Positions 54,101-64,000 of a stretch of DNA of 64,000 nt are shown here, in pieces. Under the pieces are notes generated by a model. The model worked only from the letters and a program-made list of their open reading frames with translations, made no database searches and was not told the DNA's origin. Source of the DNA: Paragordius varius. Taxonomy: Eukaryota; Nematomorpha. The first letter of the stretch is position 1, and the number at the start of each line of letters is the position of its first letter. The position numbers were made by a program, and so were the translations under genes. Location of the stretch: contig OZ176052.1 in NCBI GenBank assembly GCA_964247055.1, positions 13,082,001-13,146,000 on the forward strand, read 5' to 3'.

Positions 54101-54277
54101 TTTTTATACATTCTCTTAGCAAGACTACATCAAAATATAGAGATAGTTTGACAAACTCTTTCATATCCGATTTTTACAACGATACTTTATAAATTAATGT
54201 ATAAAACTAGTCGTATCAATAAGTCGCATCAATACTCAAGTTAAACTTTGTCCTTAAAAAACGAATATTGGTTACGT
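48101..54277 (+). repeat. Satellite subfamily with altered palindrome (TTACGTGAAC)
   Basis: Monomers reading AAAAAACGAATATTGGTTACGTGAAC occur with the ATTGGTTACG part at 48101, 50809, 51354, 52459 and 54267. Spacings of 2708, 545, 1105 and 1808 bp correspond to whole numbers of monomers, showing repeated unequal duplication of the segment carrying this variant. In these monomers the 10-bp palindrome is lost and a shorter CACGTG-like core (TACGTGA) replaces it. They are usually followed by AAATACAGAAATAG monomers. Confidence 0.75.
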
Positions 54278-54776
54278 GAACAAAATAATTTTTTATACAT
54301 TCTCTTAGTAAGACTACATCAAAATACAGAAATAATTTGACAAACTCTTTCATATCCGATTTTTACAACGATACTTTAAAAATTAATGTGTTAAACTAGT
54401 CGCATCAATACTCAAGTTAAACTTTGTCCTTAAAAATCGAATATTGGTCACCGGTGAACAAAATTATTTTTTATACATTCTCTTAGTAAGACTACATCAA
54501 AATATAGAGATAGTTTGGCAAACTCTTTGATATCCGATTTTTACAACGATACTTTAAAAATTAATGTATTAAACTAGTCGCATCAATACTCAAGTTAAAC
54601 TTTGTCCTTAAAAATCGGATATTGGTCACCGGTGAACAAAAATATTTTTTATACATTCTCTTAGCAAGACTACATCAAAATATAGAGATAGTTTGGCAAA
54701 CTCTTTAATCCGATTTTTACAACGATACTTTAAAAATTAATGTATAAAACTAGTCGTATCAATAAATCGCATCAAT

Positions 54777-57700
54777 ACTAGAGTTAAACTTTGTCCTTAA
54801 AAATCGGATATTGGTCACCGGTGAACAAAATTATTTTTTATACATTCTCTTAGTAGGACTACATCAAAATATAGAGATAGTTTGGCAAACTCTTTCATAT
54901 CCGATTTTTACAACGATACATTAAAAATTAATGTATAAAACTAGTCGCATCAAAACTCAAGTTTAACTTTGTCCTTAAAAATCGAATATATTGTCACCGG
55001 TGAACAAAATAATTTTTTATACATTCTCTTAGTAGGACTACATCAAAATATAAAGATAGTTTGGCAACCTCTTTCATATCCGATTTTTACAACGATACTT
55101 TAAAAATTAATGTATAAAACTAGCCGCATCAATACTCAAGTTAAACTTTGTCCTTAAAAATCGAATATTGGTCACCGGTGAACAAAATAATTTTTTATAC
55201 ATTCTCTTAGTAAGAGTACATCAAAATATAGAAATAGTTTGACAAACTCTTTATATCCGATTTTTACAACGATACTTTAAAAATTAATGTATTAAACTAG
55301 TCGCATCAATACTCAAGTTAAACTTTGTCCTTAAAAATCGGATATTGGTCACCGGTGAACAAAATTATTTTTTATACATTCTCTTAGCAAGACTACATCA
55401 AAATATAGAAATCGTTTGACAAACTCTTTCATATCCGATTTTTACAACGATACTTTAAAAATTAATGTATAAAAGTAGTCGCATCAATACTCAAGTCAAA
55501 TTATGTCCTTAAAAATGGGATATTCATCACCGGTGAACAAAATTATTTTTTATACATTCTCTTAGCAAGACTACATCAAAATATAGAGATAGTTTGACAA
55601 ACTCTTTCATATCCGTTTTTACAACGATACTTTAAAAATTAATGTATAAAACTAGTCGCATCAAAACTCAAGTTTAACTTTGTCCTTAAAAATCGAATAT
55701 ATTGTCACCGGTGAACAAAATTATTTTTTATAAATTCTCTTAGTAAGACTACATCAAAATATAGAAATAGTTTGACAAACTCTTTATATCCGATTTTTAC
55801 AACGATACTTTAAAAATTAATGTATTAAAGTAGTCGCATCAATACTCAAGTTAAACTTTGTCCTTAAAAATCGGATATTGGTCACCGGTGAACAAAATTA
55901 TTTTTTATACATTCTCTTAGCAAGACTACATCAAAATATAGAGATAGTTTGGCAAACTCTTTCATATCCGATTTTTACAACGATACTTTAAAAATTAATG
56001 TATAAAACTAGTCGCATCAATACTCAAGTTAAACTTTGTCCTTAAAAATCGGATATTGGTCACGGTTACAAAATTATTTTTTATACATTCTCTTAGTAAG
56101 ACTACATCAAAATATAGAAATCGTTTGACAAACTCTTTCATATCCGATTTTTACAACGATACTTTAAAAATTAATGTATTAAACTAGTCGCATCAATACT
56201 CAAGTTAAACTTTGTCCTTAAAAATCGAATATTGGTCACCGGTGAACAAAATTATTTTTTATACATTCTCTTAGTAAGACTACATCAAAATATAGAGATA
56301 GTTTGGCAAACTCTTTGATATCCGATTTTTACAACGATACTTTAAAAATTAATGTATTAAACTAGTCGCATCAATACTCAAGTTAAACTTTGTCCTTAAA
56401 AATCGAATATTGGTCACCGGTGAACAAAATTATTTTTTATACATTCTCTTAGTAAGACTACATCAAAATATAGAGATAGTTTGGCAAACTCTTTGATATC
56501 CGATTTTTACAACGATACTTTAAAAATTAATGTATTAAACTAGTCGCATCAATACTCAAGTTAAACTTTGTCCTTAAAAATCGGATATTAGTCACCGGTG
56601 AACAAAAATATTTTTTATACATTCTCTTAGCAAGACTACATCAAAATATAGAGATAGTTTGGCAAACTCTTTCATCCGATTTTTACAACGATACTTTAAA
56701 AATTAATGTATAAAACTAGTCGTATCAATAAATCGCATCAATACTAGAGTTAAACTTTGTCCTTAAAAATCGGATATTGGTCACCGGTGAACAAAATTAT
56801 TTTTTATACATTCTCTTAGTAGGACTACATCAAAATATAGAGATAGTTTGGCAAACTCTTTCATATCCGATTTTTACAACGATACATTAAAAATTAATGT
56901 ATAAAACTAGTCGCATCAAAACTCAAGTTTAACTTTGTCCTTAAAAATCGAATATATTGTCACCGGTGAACAAAATAATTTTTTATACATTCTCTTAGTA
57001 GGACTACATCAAAATATAGAGATAGTTTGGCAACCTCTTTCATATCCGATTTTTACAACGATACTTTAAAAATTAATGTATAAAACTAGCCGCATCAATA
57101 CTCAAGTTAAACTTTGTCCTTAAAAATCGAATATTGGTCACCGGTGAACAAAATAATTTTTTATACATTCTCTTAGTAAGAGTACATCAAAATATAGAAA
57201 TAGTTTGACAAACTCTTTATATCCGATTTTTACAACGATACTTTAAAAATTAATGTATTAAACTAGTCGCATCAATACTCAAGTTAAACTTTGTCCTTAA
57301 AAATCGGATATTGGTCACCGGTGAACAAAATTATTTTTTATACATTCTCTTAGCAAGACTACATCAAAATATAGAAATCGTTTGACAAACTCTTTCATAT
57401 CCGATTTTTACAACGCTTTAAAAATTAATGTATAAAAGTAGTCGCATCAATACTCAAGTCAAATTATGTCCTTAAAAATGGGATATTCATCACCGGTGAA
57501 CAAAATTATTTTTTATACATTATCTTAGCAAGACTACATCAAAATATAGAGATAGTTTGACAAACTCTTTCATATCCGTTTTTACAACGATACTTTAAAA
57601 ATTAATGTATAAAACTAGTCGCATCAAAACTCAAGTTTAACTTTGTCCTTAAAAATCGAATATATTGTCACCGGTGAACAAAATTATTTTTTATAAATTC

Positions 57701-58150
57701 TCTTAGTAAGACTACATCAAAATATAGAAATAGTTTGACAAACTCTTTATATCCGATTTTTACAACGATACTTTAAAAATTAATGTATTAAAGTAGTCGC
57801 ATCAATACTCAAGTTAAACTTTGTCCTTAAAAATCGGATATTGGTCACCGGTGAACAAAATTATTTTTTATACATTCTCTTAGCAAGACTACATCAAAAT
57901 ATAGAGATAGTTTGGCAAACTCTTTCATATCCGATTTTTACAACGATACTTTAAAAATTAATGTATAAAACTAGTCGCATCAATACTCAAGTTAAACTTT
58001 GTCCTTAAAAATCGGATATTGGTCACGGTTACAAAATTATTTTTTATACATTCTCTTAGTAAGACTACATCAAAATATAGAAATCGTTTGACAAACTCTT
58101 TCATATCCGATTTTTACAACGATACTTTAAAAATTAATGTATTAAACTAG
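54777..58150 (+). repeat. 11-mer HOR, about 1966-bp unit
   Basis: ACTAGAGTTAAAC at 54777 and 56743, and CGAATATATTGTCACC at 54983 and 56949, are both 1966 bp apart. A second pair of the latter at 55694 and 57657 is 1963 bp apart because the second copy has a small deletion near 57417. The unit contains monomers with ATATTCATCACC, TAAATTCTC and TCACGGTTACA variants, all repeated in order. Confidence 0.8.
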
Positions 58151-60560
58151 TCGCATCAATACTCAAGTTAAACTTTGTCCTTAAAAATCGGATATTGATC
58201 ACCATTGAACAAAATTATTTTTTTTACATTCTCTTAGCAAGACTAAATCAAAATATAGAGATAGTTTGACAAACTCTTTCATATCCGTTTTTACAACGAT
58301 ACTTTAAAAATTAATGTATAAAACTAGTCGCATCAATACTTAAGTTAAATTTTGTCCTTAAAAATGGGATATTGGTCACCGGTGAACAAAACTATTTTTT
58401 ATACATTCTCTTAGTAAGACTGTATCAAAATATAGAGATAGTTTGACAAACTCTTTCATATCCGATTTTTACAACGATACTTTAAAAATTAATGTATAAA
58501 ACTAGTCGCATCAAAACTCAAGTTTAACTTTGTCCTTAAAAATCGAATATTGGTCACCGGTGAACAAAATAATTTTTTATACATTCTCTTAGTAGGACTA
58601 CATCAAAATATAGAGATAGTGTGGCAAACTCTTTCATATCCGATTTTTACAACGTACTTTAAAAATTAATGTATAAAACTAGTCGCATCAATACTCAAGT
58701 TAAACTTTGTCCTTAAAAATCGGATATTGGTCACGGTGAACAAAATTATTTTTTATACATTCTCTTAGTAAGACTACATCAAAATATAGAAATCGTTTGA
58801 CAAACTCTTTCATATCCGATTTTTACAACGATACTTTAAAAATTAATGTATTAAACTAGTCGCATCAATACTCAAGTTAAACTTTGTCCTTAAAAATCGG
58901 ATATTGATCACCATTGAACAAAATTATTTTTTTTACATTCTCTTAGCAAGACTAAATCAAAATATAGAAATCGTTTGACAAACTCTTTCATATCCGATTT
59001 TTACAACGATACTTTAAAAATTAATGTATAAAAGTAGTCGCATCAATACTCAAGTCAAATTATGTCCTTAAAAATGGGATATTGATCACCGGTGAACAAA
59101 ATTATTTTTTATACATTCTCTTAGCAAGACTACATCAAAATATAGAGATAGTTTGACAAACTCTTTCATATCCGTTTTTACAACGATACTTTAAAAATTA
59201 ATGTATAAAACTAGTCGCATCAAAACTCAAGTTAAACTTTGTCCTTAAAAATCGAATATATTGTCACCGGTGAACAAAATTATTTTTTATAAATTCTCTT
59301 AGTAAGACTACATCAAAATATAGAAATAGTTTGACAAACTCTTTCATATCCGATTTTTACAACGATACTTTAAAAATTAATGTATAAAACTAGTCGCATC
59401 AAAACTCAAGTTTAACTTTGTCCTTAAAAATCGAATATTGGTCACCGGTGAACAAAATAATTTTTTATACATTCTCTTAGTAGGACTACATCAAAATATA
59501 GAGATAGTGTGGCAAACTCTTTCATATCCGATTTTTACAACGTACTTTAAAAATTAATGTATAAAACTAGTCGCATCAATACTCAAGTTAAACTTTGTCC
59601 TTAAAAATCGGATATTGGTCACGGTGAACAAAATTATTTTTTATACATTCTCTTAGTAAGACTACATCAAAATATAGAAATCGTTTGACAAACTCTTTCA
59701 TATCCGATTTTTACAACGATACTTTAAAAATTAATGTATAAAAGTAGTCGCATCAATACTCAAGTCAAATTATGTCCTTAAAAATGGGATATTGATCACC
59801 GGTGAACAAAATTATTTTTTATACATTCTCTTAGCAAGACTACATCAAAATATAGAGATAGTTTGACAAACTCTTTCATATCCGTTTTTACAACGATACT
59901 TTAAAAATTAATGTATAAAACTAGCCGCATCAATACTCAAGTTAAACTTTGTCCTTAAAAATCGAATATTGGTCACCGGTGAACAAAATAATTTTTTATA
60001 CATTCTCTTAGTAGGACTACATCAAAATATAGAGATAGTTTGGCAAACTCTTTCATATCCGATTTTTACAACGATACTTTAAAAATTAATGTATAAAACT
60101 AGTCGCATTAATACTCAAGTTAAACTTTGTCCTTAAAAATCGGATATTGGTCACGGTGAACAAAATTATTTTTTATACATTCTCTTAGTAAGACTACATC
60201 AAAATATAGAAATAGTTTGACAAACTCTTTCATATCCGATTTTTACAACGATACTTTAAAAATTAATGTATTAAACTAGTCGCATCAATACTCAAGTTAA
60301 ACTTTGTCCTTAAAAATCGAATATTGGTCACCGGTGAACAAAATTATTTTTTATACATTCTCTTAGTAAGACTACATAAAATATAGAGATAGTTTGACAA
60401 ACTCTTTCATATCCGATTTTTACAACGATACTTTAAAAATTAATGTATTAAACTAGTCGCATCAATACTCAAGTTAAACTTTGTCCTTAAAAATCGAATA
60501 TTGGTCACCGGTGAACAAAATAATTTTTTATACATTCTCTTAGTAAGACTACATCAAAAT

Positions 60561-63500
60561 ATGGAGATAGTTTGACAAACTCTTTCATATCCGATTTTTA
60601 CAACGATACTTTAAAAAATAATGTATTAAACTAGTCGCATCAATACTCAAGTTAAACTTTGTCCTTAAAAATCGGATATTGGTCACCGGTGAACAAAATT
60701 ATTTTTTATACATTCTCTTAGCAAGACTACATCAAAATATGGAGATAGTTTGACAAACTCTTTCATATCCGATTTTTACAACGATACTTTAAAAAATAAT
60801 GTATTAAACTAGTCGCATCAATACTCAAGTTAAACTTTGTCCTTAAAAATCGGATATTGGTCACCGGTGAACAAAATTATTTTTTATACATTCTCTTAGC
60901 AAGACTACATCAAAATATAGAGATATTTTGACAAACTCTTTCATATCCGATTTTTACAACGATACTTTAAAAATTAATGTATAACAGTAGTCGCATCAAT
61001 ACTCAAGTCAAATTATGTCCTTAAAAATGGTATATTGATCACCGGTGAACAAAACTATTTTTTATACATTCTCTTAGTAAGACTACATCAAAATAACGAA
61101 ATAGTTTGACAAACTCTTTCATATCCGATTTTTACAACGATACTTTAAAAATTAATGTATTAAAATAGTCGCATCAATACTCAAGTTAAACTTTGTCCTT
61201 AAAAATCGGATATTGGTCACCGGTGAACAAAATTATTTTTTATACATTCTCTTAGCAAGACTACATCAAAATATGGAGATAGTTTGACAAACTCTTTCAT
61301 ATCCGATTTTTACAACGATACTTTAAAAAATAATGTATTAAACTAGTCGCATCAATACTCAAGTTAAACTTTGTCCTTAAAAATCGGATATTGATCACCG
61401 GTGAACAAAATTATTTTTTATACATTCTCTTAGCAAGACTACATCAAAATATAGAGATAGTTTGACAAACTCTTTCATATCCGTTTTTACAACGATACTT
61501 TAAAAATTAATGTATAAAACTAGTCGCATCAAAACTCAAGTTTAACTTTGTCCTTAAAAATCGAATATATTGTCACCGGTGAACAAAATTATTTTTTATA
61601 AATTCTCTTAGTAAGACTACATAAAGTATAGAAATAGTTTGACAAACTCTTTATATCCGATTTTTACAACGATACTTTAAAAATTAATGTATTAAACTAG
61701 TCGCATCAATACTCAAGTTAAACTTTGTCCTTAAAAATCGGATATTGGTCACCGGTGAACAAAATTATTTTTTATACATTCTCTTAGCAAGACTACATCA
61801 AAATATAGAGATAGTTTGACAAACTCTTTCATATCCGTTTTTACAACGATACTTTAAAAATTAATGTATAAAACTAGCCGCATCAATACTCAAGTTAAAC
61901 TTTGTCCTTAAAAATCGAATATTGGTCACCGGTGAACAAAATAATTTTTTATACATTCTCTTAGTAGGACTACATCAAAATATAGAGATAGTTTGGCAAA
62001 CTCTTTCATATCCGATTTTTACAACGATACTTTAAAAATTAATGTATAAAACTAGTCGCATCAATACTCAAGTTAAACTTTGTCCTTAAAAATCGGATAT
62101 TGGTCACGGTGAACAAAATTATTTTTTATACATTCTCTTAGTAAGACTACATCAAAATATAGAAATCGTTTGACAAACTCTTTCATATCCGATTTTTACA
62201 ACGATACTTTAAAAATTAATGTATTAAACTAGTCGCATCAATACTCAAGTTAAACTTTGTCCTTAAAAATCGGATATTGATCACCATTGAACAAAATTAT
62301 TTTTTTTACATTCTCTTAGCAAGACTAAATCAAAATATAGAGATAGTTTGACAAACTCTTTCATATCCGTTTTTACAACGATACTTTAAAAATTAATGTA
62401 TAAAACTAGTCGCATCAATACTTAAGTTAAACTTTGTCCTTAAAAATCGGATATTGATCACCATTGAACAAAATTATTTTTTTTACATTCTCTTAGCAAG
62501 ACTACATCAAAATATGGAGATAGTTTGACAAACTCTTTCATATCCGATTTTTACAACGATACTTTAAAAAATAATGTATTAAACTAGTCGCATCAATACT
62601 CAAGTTAAACTTTGTCCTTAAAAATCGGATATTGGTCACCGGTGAACAAAATTATTTTTTATACATTCTCTTAGCAAGACTACATCAAAATATGGAGATA
62701 GTTTGACAAACTCTTTCATATCCGATTTTTACAACGATACTTTAAAAAATAATGTATTAAACTAGTCGCATCAATACTCAAGTTAAACTTTGTCCTTAAA
62801 AATCGGATATTGGTCACCGGTGAACAAAATTATTTTTTATACATTCTCTTAGCAAGACTACATCAAAATATAGAGATATTTTGACAAACTCTTTCATATC
62901 CGATTTTTACAACGATACTTTAAAAATTAATGTATTAAACTAGTCGCATCAATACTCAAGTCAAATTATGTCCTTAAAAATGGTATATTGATCACCGGTG
63001 AACAAAACTATTTTTTATACATTCTCTTAGTAAGACTACATCAAAATAACGAAATAGTTTGACAAACTCTTTCATATCCGATTTTTACAACGATACTTTA
63101 AAAATTAATGTATTAAAATAGTCGCATCAATACTCAAGTTAAACTTTGTCCTTAAAAATCGGATATTGGTCACCGGTGAACAAAATTATTTTTTATACAT
63201 TCTCTTAGCAAGACTACATCAAAATATGGAGATAGTTTGACAAACTCTTTCATATCCGATTTTTACAACGATACTTTAAAAAATAATGTATTAAACTAGT
63301 CGCATCAATACTCAAGTTAAACTTTGTCCTTAAAAATCGGATATTGATCACCGGTGAACAAAATTATTTTTTATACATTCTCTTAGCAAGACTACATCAA
63401 AATATAGAGATAGTTTGACAAACTCTTTCATATCCGTTTTTACAACGATACTTTAAAAATTAATGTATAAAACTAGTCGCATCAAAACTCAAGTTTAACT

Positions 63501-64000
63501 TTGTCCTTAAAAATCGAATATATTGTCACCGGTGAACAAAATTATTTTTTATAAATTCTCTTAGTAAGACTACATAAAGTATAGAAATAGTTTGACAAAC
63601 TCTTTATATCCGATTTTTACAACGATACTTTAAAAATTAATGTATTAAACTAGTCGCATCAATACTCAAGTTAAACTTTGTCCTTAAAAATCGGATATTG
63701 GTCACCGGTGAACAAAATTATTTTTTATACATTCTCTTAGCAAGACTACATCAAAATATAGAGATAGTTTGACAAACTCTTTCATATCCGTTTTTACAAC
63801 GATACTTTAAAAATTAATGTATAAAACTAGCCGCATCAATACTCAAGTTAAACTTTGTCCTTAAAAATCGAATATTGGTCACCGGTGAACAAAATAATTT
63901 TTTATACATTCTCTTAGTAGGACTACATCAAAATATAGAGATAGTTTGGCAAACTCTTTCATATCCGATTTTTACAACGATACTTTAAAAATTAATGTAT
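60561..64000 (+). repeat. 11-mer HOR, 1953-bp unit at the window end
   Basis: ATGGAGATAG at 60561 and 62514, and at 60739 and 62692, AAATAACGAAATAG at 61091 and 63044, and CGAATATATTG at 61562 and 63515 all recur at 1953 bp. The second copy is cut by the window edge, so the block continues beyond 64000. Confidence 0.82.

Larger units (their letters stand above)
22467..64000 (+). repeat. 178-bp satellite array, right arm
   Basis: The same satellite resumes in the same orientation directly after the LINE and runs to the window end. It begins inside the 191-bp monomer type (CAATAAATCGCATC). The first part, to about 29 kb, uses the same monomer subtypes as the left flank, so both sides belong to one array split by the LINE. 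Later parts switch to other HOR families: about 34-41.8 kb, 41.9-45 kb, 48-54.7 kb, 54.7-58.2 kb and 60.5-64 kb. Monomers past about 46 kb are more diverse and more often have a damaged palindrome. No coding region or second transposon is visible in these 41.5 kb. Confidence 0.98.

Noticed and set aside
1-64000. CENP-B box in the satellite
   Set aside because: I looked for the TTCG...CGGG pattern in the monomer and its main variants and found nothing close.

Overview
This window is eukaryotic, almost certainly animal repetitive DNA. It is one continuous tandem satellite array interrupted once by a nested pair of transposable elements. I see no host protein gene, tRNA or rRNA. The satellite monomer is 178 bp and AT-rich (49 G+C in a hand-counted 178-bp consensus, about 27.5%). 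Together with an RTE-type LINE and a hAT (Charlie-like) transposon, this points to a metazoan; an arthropod, probably an insect, is my guess, but nothing here identifies the species.

Layout: 1-17328 is satellite; 17329-22466 is a LINE on the + strand; 22467-64000 is satellite in the same orientation, running off both window edges. About 330 monomers are present. They are not a simple monomeric array but a patchwork of higher-order repeat (HOR) blocks, each built from 4 to 13 diverged monomers. Repeat lengths measured from shared landmark variants are about 2137, 2167, 1083, 720, 2265, 1946, 1966 and 1953 bp. Each monomer carries a 10-bp perfect palindrome (TCACCGGTGA) and a separate 14-bp inverted repeat, so the satellite is rich in dyad symmetry. 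It has no CENP-B box that I can find. Its near-nucleosomal length and HOR organisation fit a centromeric or pericentromeric satellite; that is inference.

The LINE is about 3.34 kb without its insertion. It has a GC-rich 5' tip, a 5' UTR with a tandem duplication, one long ORF (APE-type endonuclease, then reverse transcriptase with YADD, then an RTE-like C-terminal region), and a short 3' UTR ending in an (ATT)n-like tail. It looks full-length. The ORF is broken only by a 1787-bp hAT element at 19497-21283, which has a perfect 8-bp target duplication (GTATAGAG) and 12-bp terminal inverted repeats. Leaving out the hAT and one target copy gives an uninterrupted reading frame of 961 codons. The hAT carries only a decayed, internally deleted transposase, so it was probably mobilised by an enzyme supplied from elsewhere.

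Order of events inferred from the nesting: satellite HOR amplification; loss of a two-monomer piece in the 12-mer HOR; LINE insertion with a 3-6 bp target loss and no target duplication; hAT insertion into the LINE. The LINE occurs once, so the array around it has not been re-amplified since.
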